Assembly: GCA_965263215.1 (NCBI GenBank)
Contig: OZ253663.1
Span: 1,240,001-1,304,000, forward strand
Source: UBA1672 sp965263215
Lineage (GTDB): Bacteria; Pseudomonadota; Alphaproteobacteria; Micavibrionales; Micavibrionaceae
Direction of reading: 5' to 3'
DNA length: 64,000 nt
This document shows positions 23,926 to 33,400 of the stretch, piece by piece. The notes under the pieces were generated by a model. It was not told where the DNA came from and made no database searches. It saw only the letters and a program-made list of their open reading frames with translations. The translations under genes were made by a program, and so were the position numbers. How positions within the stretch are numbered: the first letter of the stretch is position 1; the number at the start of each line of letters is the position of its first letter.

Positions 23926-24291
23926 ATGGATATACAAGAAGCAATTATTATGTTTGATGCGCTATCTCAGGAAACTCGCCTGAGTGCATTTCGTTTGTTA
24001 GTAGAGGCTGGCGTTGAAGGCTTGCCTGCAGGTGCAATCAGTGAAAAGCTGGGTACACCGCATAACACAATGTCTTTTCACTTAAATCACCTGTCGAACG
24101 CAGGGATTATTTCATCACGCAAGGATGGTCGCTCGGTTATTTACTCTGCGAACTTTGATGTCATGCGTGATTTGATCGGCTTTATGGTGAAAGATTGCTG
24201 TAGCGTTGAATTTGCCAGCATCCGTGAAGACAAGAAAAAAGGTTGCTCAATAATTGAGCTTGCAAATTGTTGTTCTCCTAAATCTAAATGA
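23926..24291 (+). CDS. arsR: ArsR family arsenic-responsive repressor
   Basis: This 121-residue winged-helix repressor has the recognition region GTPHNTMSFHLNHLSNAGII and wing RKDGRSVIYSA. It lacks the E. coli-type Cys in the recognition helix. Instead, Cys91-Cys92, Cys107 and Cys115-Cys116 form a C-terminal thiol cluster that probably senses As(III). It represses its own operon from the dyad at 23906-23925. The stop overlaps an upstream ATG of arsI (ATGA). Confidence 0.93.
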   Translation: MDIQEAIIMFDALSQETRLSAFRLLVEAGVEGLPAGAISEKLGTPHNTMSFHLNHLSNAGIISSRKDGRSVIYSANFDVMRDLIGFMVKDCCSVEFASIREDKKKGCSIIELANCCSPKSK

Positions 24292-24302
24292 AAGGTCTGA
24301 TT

Positions 24303-24743
24303 ATGAAACGTATGCATATACATGTTGGTGTTGAAAATCTGGATGATAGTATTAAATTCTACAATGCGCTGTTTAACGCCGAGCCGATAAAAATAAAAAA
24401 TGACTATGCCAAGTGGATGTTAGACGATCCGCGCATTAATTTTGCGATTTCAACACGCGTAAATACAAAGGGCGTCGATCACCTCGGTATTCAGGTGGAT
24501 GACTTGTCCGAACTTGAGGCAATCAGAGCGCAAATGTCAGCCGCGAATATTTCCACGCATGATGATGGCGAAACCACATGTTGCTATGCCAAATCCGAGA
24601 AGTCATGGGTTAAAGATCCGAATGGTATTGCATGGGAAGCTTATCAGACGATGGAAGATGTGCAGATATTCTCTGAAAAAGAGCAGAGTACAGATTCCAC
24701 ATGTTGTGTTCCCGATACCAACCAGAAAACAGGCTGCTGCTAG
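24303..24743 (+). CDS. arsI: ArsI/CadI-type VOC-fold protein (C-As lyase-like)
   Basis: The product has about 146 residues. The first vicinal oxygen chelate half starts HIHVGVENLDDSIKFYNALF. The Fe(II) ligand set of ArsI is visible: His of HIHV, His of VDHLGIQ, and Glu of GIAWEAYQ. The substrate-binding Cys pair in ETTCCYAK is present. A Cys-rich tail (TCCVP, TGCC) follows. Known ArsI enzymes cleave the carbon-arsenic bond of methylarsenite. The ATG at 24303 has AAAGG 8 bp upstream; 24288 is an alternative start. Confidence 0.88.
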   Translation: MKRMHIHVGVENLDDSIKFYNALFNAEPIKIKNDYAKWMLDDPRINFAISTRVNTKGVDHLGIQVDDLSELEAIRAQMSAANISTHDDGETTCCYAKSEKSWVKDPNGIAWEAYQTMEDVQIFSEKEQSTDSTCCVPDTNQKTGCC

Positions 24744-24745
24744 TG

Positions 24746-25156
24746 ATGAAAAATGTTCTTGTCCTTTGCACAGGTAATTCCTGCCGCTCTATTATGGCCG
24801 AAGCTTTGATTAATTACTTAGGCGCAGGCAGCTATAAGGCGGTGAGCGCGGGCAGCGACCCGACAGGTGAAGTGCACCCTAAATCGATTGAGGCATTAGA
24901 GCGGCATGGCATTCCTGTCCATGAACCACGAAGCAAGTCATGGGATGAATTTGAGGGCACAAACTTCGATCTGGTGATTACGGTTTGTGATGCTGCTGCA
25001 GGGCAAAGTTGCCCGATATTTTTTGGAAAGCACGAAAAATTACATTGGAGCACGCCTGACCCTGATGCGGCAACTGGCAGCGAAGAAGATATAACCGCTG
25101 CATTTGATGAGGCGTTCAATATGCTGAAAACCAGAATAGAAAGCGAATTGCAATGA
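24746..25156 (+). CDS. arsC: arsenate reductase, thioredoxin-coupled
   Basis: This 136-residue enzyme has a low-molecular-weight tyrosine phosphatase fold. Its catalytic loop is CTGNSCRS (Cys8, Arg14). Cys81 in ITVCDAA and Cys89 in GQSCP complete the three-cysteine relay of the pI258-type ArsC that uses thioredoxin. It reduces As(V) to As(III) for export by Acr3. A longer frame starts at 24701, but the ATG at 24746, 2 bp after the arsI stop, is the family start. Its end overlaps acr3 by 4 bp. Confidence 0.93.
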   Translation: MKNVLVLCTGNSCRSIMAEALINYLGAGSYKAVSAGSDPTGEVHPKSIEALERHGIPVHEPRSKSWDEFEGTNFDLVITVCDAAAGQSCPIFFGKHEKLHWSTPDPDAATGSEEDITAAFDEAFNMLKTRIESELQ

Positions 25157-26199
25157 GTACAAATTCACAATCACCAATGGGATTATTCGAACGCTACCTC
25201 TCGCTCTGGGTTGGGGTATGCATAGCGGCTGGTGTTGGTTTGGGCATTGTCATGCCGAGCCTGTTTGAAACGATAGCCGCCATAGAATATGCCAGTGTTA
25301 ATTTGGTGGTTGCGGTTTTTATCTGGGTGATGATTTACCCGATGATGGTGAATGTAGATTTCGCCAGCCTTAAAGATGTGGGAAAGAAACCCAAAGGCCT
25401 GTGTATTACATTGGTTGTGAACTGGCTGATTAAGCCGTTTACGATGGCCGCGCTCGGTATTTTGTTTTTTCAATATCTGTTCGCTGGGTTGGTCGATCCG
25501 CAAGATGCCAAGGAATATATCGCCGGCATGATTTTACTCGGCGTTGCGCCATGTACGGCGATGGTATTTGTCTGGAGCCAGCTTGTACACGGCGATGCCA
25601 ATTATACACTCGTGCAGGTGTCTATAAACGATATCATTATGGTGTTTGCCTTTGCCCCGATTACGGCGTTCTTGCTCGGGATTACGGACATTGTTGTGCC
25701 GTGGGAAACATTACTTCTATCTGTTGCGCTCTATGTCATTATTCCACTGGCTGCGGGGTACATGACACGCAAAATGCTTGACGGTTCAGGCAATGATGAA
25801 AAGATTTCCAGCTTTACAGGGAAGGTCAAGCCGTTCTCGATTATGGGGCTGCTGGCAACTGTTGTTTTGCTGTTTGGATTTCAGGCGCAAACGATCATCG
25901 ATAAGCCGCTCATTATTGCATTGATTGCTGTGCCGCTCCTTATTCAGAGCTATGGCATCTTCGTTATTGCCTATGGATGGGCTTATATGTGGCGTGTGCC
26001 GTTTTCTACGGCGGCTCCTGCAGCGCTTATCGGAACATCAAACTTCTTTGAATTGGCTGTTGCTGTTGCGATTAGTTTATTCGGTCTGAATTCGGGGGCT
26101 GCTTTGGCAACGGTGGTTGGGGTGCTGGTTGAGGTTCCTGTCATGTTATCTTTGGTCGCCATTGCGAACCGAACCAGAACTCTGTTTTCACAAGATTAA
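25153..26199 (+). CDS. acr3: Acr3-type arsenite efflux permease
   Basis: This 348-residue inner-membrane carrier has about ten helices. Acr3 signatures are the conserved Cys in GVAPCTAMVFVWS and the later Glu in GTSNFFELAVAVAISLFG, both functionally important in known Acr3 proteins. It exports As(III). It is the last gene of the arsR-arsI-arsC-acr3 operon, translationally coupled to arsC, and followed by two hairpins at 26219-26270. Confidence 0.95.
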   Translation: MSTNSQSPMGLFERYLSLWVGVCIAAGVGLGIVMPSLFETIAAIEYASVNLVVAVFIWVMIYPMMVNVDFASLKDVGKKPKGLCITLVVNWLIKPFTMAALGILFFQYLFAGLVDPQDAKEYIAGMILLGVAPCTAMVFVWSQLVHGDANYTLVQVSINDIIMVFAFAPITAFLLGITDIVVPWETLLLSVALYVIIPLAAGYMTRKMLDGSGNDEKISSFTGKVKPFSIMGLLATVVLLFGFQAQTIIDKPLIIALIAVPLLIQSYGIFVIAYGWAYMWRVPFSTAAPAALIGTSNFFELAVAVAISLFGLNSGAALATVVGVLVEVPVMLSLVAIANRTRTLFSQD

Positions 26200-26218
26200 T
26201 GTCATTTCTACTGAACGC

Positions 26219-26270
26219 AAGCTGTGTGTTGTACACAACACGCTTGGAAAGGGAGATGCTGCGCTCTCCC
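26219..26270 (+). terminator. two hairpins downstream of acr3
   Basis: Hairpin one is gtgttgt-ac-acaacac (26226-26241), flanked by aagc/gctt. Hairpin two is gggaga / tctccc (26251-26256, 26265-26270) followed by gtttc. Neither has a full T-run, so termination is probable but not certain. Confidence 0.45.
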
Positions 26271-26361
26271 GTTTCATCCTGCACAAAATCTGCACATAAG
26301 CTCCTGAATATCTGAGGAATGCACTCATAATTTCTGCAAAGCGGTTTGGTACCGTTTTGTT

Positions 26362-26565
26362 ATGAGCAAAAATATTCAAAACACAGGTGTTAAGACCACA
26401 CTAAAACCGCCTAAGCACATGCATCCGATATTGATGCAGGCTTTTTATGTTGTGCCGCGCAGTGTTCAGCGTGATGCATGGTGGTTGGTTGATGAACCTG
26501 ATTTTTGTTTAAGGCGCTCTCCGATTTTGTCATTGCAAAAAACTCAGGAAGGCACAAAACCATGA
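26362..26565 (+). CDS. doubtful 67-codon frame coupled to the DUF4173 gene
   Basis: Its stop overlaps the next start as ATGA, an arrangement typical of coupled genes, and the frame contains aromatic and Pro residues (MHPILMQAFYVVPRSVQRD). There is no ribosome site at its ATG and no known family. It may be an upstream leader peptide or chance. Confidence 0.25.
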   Translation: MSKNIQNTGVKTTLKPPKHMHPILMQAFYVVPRSVQRDAWWLVDEPDFCLRRSPILSLQKTQEGTKP

Positions 26566-28064
26566 CAGATATATTTTCATTATTTCGAACATCATTCAGG
26601 TTTAAGATTATATCCATGCTGGGGCTGACGGCTTTGGCAGACTTCCTGTTCTATGGACATCAAATCGGCTGGACGATTGGTATGTTTGGATTACTTTTAA
26701 CGGGTGTTTGTGTTCTCCATAATTCTCAAGTCATTCAAACTCGTTTAGGGCAGGCAATACTGGTGTTGACCGTTGCCCAATGTCTTTTGCAGATCGAAAA
26801 AGCAAGCTTACTGTGCTTTGCTCTGATGTCCGTAGGAATCGTAAGTCTTGCGATATTGTCACAAGAGGGATGGAACGAAGATGCGGGCCTTTGGTTCAGA
26901 AAGGTTTTATCATCCGTTTTACGTTTTTTACGTCCGTTAAATAAAGCGCTTATAGGTGTTCAAAGGTATAAACGCCGATATATGCCACCCAATCGTTTTT
27001 CTTTGTTTATGCGGGGGTGGTTTTTACCGATTATTCTCTCATGTGTGTTTATATCTCTTTTTTCGCATGCGAACCCGATTGTCACGAGATGGTTTTCCGG
27101 TTTTGACTTTAATGCCCTTTTGAAGATGTTTTCATTCGGTCGGATGCTGTTTTGGAGCGTAATAGCAGCTATCATTTTTTCAGTGATACGACCAAAATTA
27201 AAGAGGAAAAGAAGAAAGCCTGTCGTTGACGTATATTTCAAAAAGAAAAAACCGATGGGGTTCACTGAATGGGCTTTTACAAAAGAAGCGGTGCTGCGTT
27301 CGCTTGTAATTTTTAACGTGATGTTTGCCTGTCAGACGCTTATGGATATGAATTACCTATGGGCCGGCGGTGAATTACCTGACGGAATTACATATGCTGC
27401 TTATGCTCAAAAAGGCGCTTATCCTTTGATCGTGACTGCGTTGCTTGCTGCTTTATTTGTCCTTATCTCACAAAACGCGGGAACAGAGGTGGCAGGATCA
27501 AAAACGGTGCAAGGCTTGATTTATCTTTGGGTGGCGCAGAATATTTTATTGGTTGTATCCTCGATATATCGCACGGGTCTTTATGTGGAAGTCTATGCAC
27601 TCACTTATTTGCGTGTTGCCGCATTTATCTGGATGGGATTAGTGGCCTGTGGTTTAACATGGATCATCATTCGCAGCATCCTTAATAAATCGAACACGTG
27701 GTTGATAAATGCGAATGTGATTACGGCTCTCGCAGTTTTGTATGTGACGAGTTTTGTGAATATCGGTGGTATGATTGCGCATTACAATGTGTCTTATTCT
27801 CGTGCCGTGTCAGGAAAGGGGGTGCAGCTTGATACGTATTATCTGGAATATAGCATTGGGAGCTCCGCTATTCCTGCACTTATCCAATATTCTCAGTATG
27901 GAAAAGTTCATGATCGAATTTTATATATGAGTGGGGAAGAGGAAGAACGCCTTGATACTATTGATGAAATGATATCTGAATTACGTATTAATATGGACGA
28001 TTGGAGGCGCTGGACATATAGTGAGTATCGCTTGCTTAAATCTTTGGAAGGGCAGATACAATGA
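26562..28064 (+). CDS. DUF4173 integral membrane protein
   Basis: This 500-residue protein has roughly ten hydrophobic segments. The region with YLWAGGELPDGITYAAYAQK followed by GAYPLIVTALLAALFVL, and the earlier GWFLPIILSCVFISLF...ANP, match the DUF4173 family (function unknown). AGGAAGG lies 8 bp before the ATG at 26562; the longer frame from 26505 is rejected. The C-terminal 60 residues are acidic and soluble. It overlaps the response regulator gene by 4 bp, so the three-gene unit is a coupled operon and the protein may be part of the signalling pathway. Confidence 0.85.
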   Translation: MTDIFSLFRTSFRFKIISMLGLTALADFLFYGHQIGWTIGMFGLLLTGVCVLHNSQVIQTRLGQAILVLTVAQCLLQIEKASLLCFALMSVGIVSLAILSQEGWNEDAGLWFRKVLSSVLRFLRPLNKALIGVQRYKRRYMPPNRFSLFMRGWFLPIILSCVFISLFSHANPIVTRWFSGFDFNALLKMFSFGRMLFWSVIAAIIFSVIRPKLKRKRRKPVVDVYFKKKKPMGFTEWAFTKEAVLRSLVIFNVMFACQTLMDMNYLWAGGELPDGITYAAYAQKGAYPLIVTALLAALFVLISQNAGTEVAGSKTVQGLIYLWVAQNILLVVSSIYRTGLYVEVYALTYLRVAAFIWMGLVACGLTWIIIRSILNKSNTWLINANVITALAVLYVTSFVNIGGMIAHYNVSYSRAVSGKGVQLDTYYLEYSIGSSAIPALIQYSQYGKVHDRILYMSGEEEERLDTIDEMISELRINMDDWRRWTYSEYRLLKSLEGQIQ

Positions 28065-28747
28065 CCAAAAAAATTCTGATTGCTGATGATGATCCGCATA
28101 TTTTGGAAGTTGTTACCTTTGCCCTTGAAAAAGCAAGTATGACGACCTGCATGGCATCGGATGGAAAACAGGCGATTGAAACATTCCAAGGCACTCACCC
28201 TGATCTCATTGTTCTTGATGTGAATATGCCGGAGATGGATGGTTTGGATGTATGCAAGGAAATCAGGAAAACCTCGGATGTGCCCATTTTATTTCTGTCC
28301 TCACGTGATGAAGAGATTGATCGTATCCTTGGTCTGGAAATCGGCGGGGATGACTACTTAACCAAGCCTTTTAGCCCCAGAGAGCTTGTGGCTAGGGTTA
28401 AGGCGATCTTGAAACGGGTTTCTCCAAAAGAGAAAATGGAAAGCCACGTTTCCGAAATTTCTTGTGGCGGCTTGAAAATAAGCACTGAAAAGCATCAAGC
28501 ATTTTGGATGGAACAGGAAGTACAGCTCACTGCAACAGAGTTTTCAATTCTATGCGGTATGGCAAAGCATCCGGATCATGTTTTTAGTCGTGATAAAATT
28601 ATGGGTATGGCGTATGAATTGAATATCAATGTTAGTGATCGCACGATAGACAGCCATATCAGAAACCTCCGTCATAAATTTACTGCACTTGGTTGTGAAA
28701 ATATCATTCAGACTGTTCATGGTGTGGGGTATAAACTGTCCGTATGA
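28061..28747 (+). CDS. OmpR/PhoB family response regulator
   Basis: The product has 228 residues. The receiver domain has the acidic pair in LIADDDPH, phosphoacceptor Asp53 in VLDVNMPEMDG, Thr/Ser at FLSS and Lys102 in LTKPFSP. A winged-helix DNA-binding domain follows, with TATEFSILCGMA and the recognition part VSDRTIDSHIRNLRHK. It overlaps its kinase gene by 4 bp. It resembles CreB-type regulators; the target genes are unknown. Confidence 0.95.
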   Translation: MTKKILIADDDPHILEVVTFALEKASMTTCMASDGKQAIETFQGTHPDLIVLDVNMPEMDGLDVCKEIRKTSDVPILFLSSRDEEIDRILGLEIGGDDYLTKPFSPRELVARVKAILKRVSPKEKMESHVSEISCGGLKISTEKHQAFWMEQEVQLTATEFSILCGMAKHPDHVFSRDKIMGMAYELNINVSDRTIDSHIRNLRHKFTALGCENIIQTVHGVGYKLSV

Positions 28748-30324
28748 CTTCACCTCAGAACGCATCAAAGGCCAAGCTACGATTAAGAACAATTCTGTTA
28801 TTTGTTAATCTGATGGTGTTGTTGCTTCCTTTGGGTGGGCTCTTCTTTTTTCGCTTTTACGAAAATGCGTTGGTTCAACAAACGGAAGCTGAATTGATCT
28901 CTCAATCCGCAGTTATTGCGGCAGTATATAAACGGGAAATTATCAATGCGAACGGCACAGGTGATAATTTTGGGATTGCGGCTGATCCGAATAGCTTGGT
29001 TTACGAAGATGATTATTACACCCCAATCAATCCGCAGATAGATTTATCCAATGAGACGTTGTTGCCTAGACGACCCGATGGCGAGATGGTGGAGCAGATT
29101 GATCCGTTGACGCGTCATGTCGGCGATGCGCTTATGCCGATATTAGAAGATGCAAAACGCACGACTTTATCGGGTGTGAGAATTCTTGATTTTCATGGAA
29201 CTGTCATTGCGGGTAAAGAGGAAGTTGGACAGAATTTTTCAAATATCCCGGAAGTTTCAAGCGCATTAAAAGGGTTTTATACAAGTGTTATTCGCGCAAG
29301 AATTTCAGACGATCCTCCGCCTGCGATGGCTTCTATCAGTCGTGGTACAGGCATAAGGGTGTTTACGGCTTTTCCCGTTATTCATGAAGGGCGTGTTTGG
29401 GGGGTGGTATATATGTCCAGAACGCCAAAAAACATTTTGAAATACCTGTATGCGGAAAAAGAGAAAGTAGTATTAGCAGGGTTTGTTTTACTTGTTCTTA
29501 CCGCTCTCATTGCTTTGCTGACATCATATATGATTGTGCGTCCTATGAATGCTCTTTTAGCGAGGATCAATGCGTTTTCAGCAGGTGATAAGCAGGCAAT
29601 GAAAAAACTCGACGTATCAGGGGTTCAAGAGGTTGAACTGCTTGCGCAGAGCTTTTCTAAAATGGCGTTATCGCTTCATAACCGCTCTGAATATATCAAA
29701 AATTTTGCAACACATGTTTCGCATGAATTTAAAACGCCTATGACCTCAATTCAGGGGGCGGCAGAGCTTCTATTGGATCATATGGATGACATGGAAGCGG
29801 AGAAAAAGAGTAAATTTCTATCGAATATCATAGCTGATAGTGAGCGGTTAAAACGTTTGGTAAATCGCCTTTTAGAGCTGGCCAAAGCCGACAACGTGGA
29901 AATGAGCAATGAGACTTGTGATGCCGTTGAAATATTGGAACAACTAAAGGGGCGCTATCATGACTTAGGATTAACTCTGACTTATGATTTGAATCTTCCA
30001 TTAAACATTAAAATTGCCACAGATCATCTTGAAACCATCTTTGTAAATTTATTGGATAATGCGCTTCAACATGGATCCAATGAGGTTCAGATTGTTGCAG
30101 AAGTAAATCTTGATAATATTGCCATGATTATAAGTGACAATGGCACAGGAATATCACAGGGTAACAAAGAGAAAATCTTTGAAACATTTTTTACGACCAA
30201 ACGCGCAGAAGGTGGTACAGGTATAGGCCTTGGCATTGTTCAATCACTTTTAAAAACGCATAACGGCAACATAAAAGCGTTAGATTGTGAAAAAGGCGCG
30301 AAATTTGAAATTCAGTTTTTATGA
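28744..30324 (+). CDS. sensor histidine kinase, CreC-like
   Basis: The product has 526 residues. Helix one (LLFVNLMVLLLPLGGLFFF) is followed by a periplasmic sensor of about 220 residues ending in a Cache-like part (VRILDFHGTVIAGKEEVGQ). Helix two (VVLAGFVLLVLTALIALL) and a HAMP domain come next. The kinase core has His327 in THVSHEFKTPMTS, N-box FVNLLDNALQHG, DNGTGIS and GGTGIGLGIV. It phosphorylates the adjacent regulator. The signal is unknown. The gene has no obvious terminator before the 1098-residue gene, 105 bp away. Confidence 0.95.
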   Translation: MTSPQNASKAKLRLRTILLFVNLMVLLLPLGGLFFFRFYENALVQQTEAELISQSAVIAAVYKREIINANGTGDNFGIAADPNSLVYEDDYYTPINPQIDLSNETLLPRRPDGEMVEQIDPLTRHVGDALMPILEDAKRTTLSGVRILDFHGTVIAGKEEVGQNFSNIPEVSSALKGFYTSVIRARISDDPPPAMASISRGTGIRVFTAFPVIHEGRVWGVVYMSRTPKNILKYLYAEKEKVVLAGFVLLVLTALIALLTSYMIVRPMNALLARINAFSAGDKQAMKKLDVSGVQEVELLAQSFSKMALSLHNRSEYIKNFATHVSHEFKTPMTSIQGAAELLLDHMDDMEAEKKSKFLSNIIADSERLKRLVNRLLELAKADNVEMSNETCDAVEILEQLKGRYHDLGLTLTYDLNLPLNIKIATDHLETIFVNLLDNALQHGSNEVQIVAEVNLDNIAMIISDNGTGISQGNKEKIFETFFTTKRAEGGTGIGLGIVQSLLKTHNGNIKALDCEKGAKFEIQFL

Positions 30325-30429
30325 TCGGTAATCATATAAGGTTTTTCTGGTAGATATTTTTGTATTTAATGGTCTATCGTTTATCCTTGTAAAAATATTT
30401 AAGTTTTAAAAACACCTAAGGAGCAAGAT

Positions 30430-33400
30430 GTGGCCACAGATAGCGCCAAAATTAATTTCATTATTATAGCGATTGTCAGTCTGTTGTTTATTCAAATTGG
30501 CTTGTTCTCTTTCTTTTCCAGCAATTTAAAAGATAATACGTCTGAATTATCCAGCCTAAAAGAAGAGGTCAATATTGTTAAAGATGATGTTAGTTCTGCT
30601 ATGGATGGTTTTACCTCCTCTCAAGCTTTGTTGGAGGGGCGTTTTGATGTATTACGAGACGATTTTCTGCGCTGGGATGTGTTGGCTCGTGGAAATATAG
30701 AAGAAATTGACGTTACAAGTGTCGAAAAAAAGAGCTTTGCTTACTATCAAAGTGGGGCATGGGCAAATGAGATAGCAAAATACATAGACGGTAATACGCG
30801 TCGTTTTTTGCATACCGGGACAGCAGCCGGAAGGATATTTGATGGTAGGGGGGGCGTTGATACCTTAGATGGGTTCGATGGTAAGTATTTGTTCTTGAAT
30901 GGCTTTAATTTCAAAAGCATAGAGAAGTTTAAGCTTGATAATGGCGTGGAGAACGTCATTGCTGTCACAATTCCAGGTCTTAATTATTTAGAACGAAACG
31001 AGATAGAAATTCTTGGTGATGATGATTTGGATAAAGTTTTATTGGATGGATGTTTAAGTTGGACAGAGGAATATAAGGGTAATAATACGCGCCGATTTAA
31101 AGCTACGGACAGTAAGGGACATGTTCGTTTCGTAAATATTTTAGGAGAGATATCTGTTAAAATTGAGCAGAATTGTCGGCAAAATTATACGACAGAGCAT
31201 TTAATTGCAAATGCCAGAAATACCGTTCATGCCTTTGATAAAATTAGGCAGCAAGAGACATCTAAAGAGCCGATAGATTATGCAATCAATCAGGAAGGCA
31301 ACTTGCAGATATACAAAAGCTGGTTAGAGAAAATAGAAGAGGGCAAGGTAAAAGAAAAAATATCAGTTCTGGTTGATCTTATGGAAGAAGGGAAAATTCC
31401 AACAGAATTTCCGCGTACGTTACCGTCTATGAACAAAAAAAGTTTGATGCAAATGCTCTATTTTGATCCGGAGTACATGCAAAAACAAGATGTTTGGGAC
31501 AAGCTTAACTGCCATAGTGGCCGTGGTAAAACTATGTTAATCACCAACGGATCAGGCCAGAAAAACATCAACTGTTCTTGGAATAACCAGATTTATGTTC
31601 TGTCAGATGAAGGTGAAAGATTAGACGATTCATGGGGCGATGATATCGTGTTCCCGGGTAAGGGGAACGATGTTCTGGATTTGCATTGGGGACAAGATAT
31701 AGTTGTTCTGGAAAAAGGATGGGGACATAAAACAATTTCCAAGACATGTCATCATGCCAAAGTCTATGAAGATGAGTTGTATAGTGACTATCGTTTTCGT
31801 TTTGTCTTTATGGGGGTGGGTATTAATTATAAGAAAAACAATGACACACTTTATGTGAATGGCGTGCTTTCAGGTGGGGCTGCTGAGAAGGCGGGAATAG
31901 CAAAGGGCGATCGAATATTATCGATTGATGATGTCGCAGTGTCCACGATGTCAATATTTCAGACTTTAAGGGCGTTTAGGGATGGGGAGAATCCATATGT
32001 TACCCTGACTTATTTGGATCACGATGAGAAAACTCAGAAAACAGCCAAAATCAAAAAACAGATAACAACAACGAAGCCGAGAAATAATCATGGCTTATGG
32101 CCAAGCTTTGATAAGGATGAGCATAAGTTCCAGAAGATAAAATATAAATGGCCATTTGAGTTCACGAACCTAATCATCTTTGGCAAAGGAATAAAATATG
32201 ATGATATGGAGTGGGTTGGTAGTCGTGTTTTAAAAAACAAAGAAACGGGCGATGAAATTAAGTTCACGGGCAAACAGTGTTTTGATTTTGTGTATAGTGA
32301 TGATGGTCAAAAAGATGCCTCTGTGCATGATGAGGTGTCGGTTAAGAAAAATCCAGAGCCCGAACATAAAGATATTGCTGAAAGCGAACCACAGTCAGAG
32401 CCCGCCGCTGTGCAAGAAAAGGCTGGTAAAGGAAAGGTTGGAAATTATGAAGATGTTTCCGATTTTTTTGCACGCGTAGCTTTTCGTGCAGGCCTTAAAA
32501 AAGATCAATATCTGCAAAGCTTTCTTAGAGGATATAAAAGGCTGGTGGGTGAAAATGGTGTTATTAACGACGAAGCCATTTCTATGGACATCAAGAAAGC
32601 CGTTAAACAAGCTGTATTGCGTCAGCGCAATCAAATATTAAATTATGACAGCGACTTGAACGGTGAGGTGACTATGAATGAAATCATCGCAACGATAGAG
32701 AGTAATGCACATACGAATAAGTCACATCACGATAGGGTGAAAAAACGTACTCTGCAGAAGATGGAAAAACATGACCTGAATGGCGATCAAACCATAACCA
32801 ATGAAGAGATGATTGTTCTGGATAATTCGGAAAAGATGAAAATTGAAAAAAGAACCGAGCTTAAATACGCACCTTATTGGGAAGTTGATCTGAATGAAGA
32901 CGGAAAGGTGACGGAAGAAGAGGTGGCTACATCAGCGGAAAATGCATTCGATATAATAGATCTTGATGGTGATGGCACACTGTCAAAATATGAAATTAAT
33001 CAAATACAGCAAGCCAAGCGTGCTAAAGCGATGTTGGCAATCGAGCAGGCAAGACAGCAGAGGGCTATTAAGCTTCAAAAGACCAAATTTTCAGATATGC
33101 CATTGAAAGTTAAAAAAGCGGCAATGGAAATCAAAAGTATTAATGCTGCTGTTTCAACATTTCGCGATATGTACGATGCGTATCCCGGAGATATGGCGAA
33201 TGCATTTAAGCGCATTCCGAATTGTATTGAAAAGAATTGCGGTGAAGGTAATGGGGACTCTAAAATTGGAGAAAGCGAGCTGTCTCAAGTTGAACCATAT
33301 AAAGACGAACGACACTTATTTTGGCTACATCTTAATAAAGCGGATCTTCTTGGACGTCTTAATATGAACAAAAACGATAAAGATCCTAAAAATGGATATC

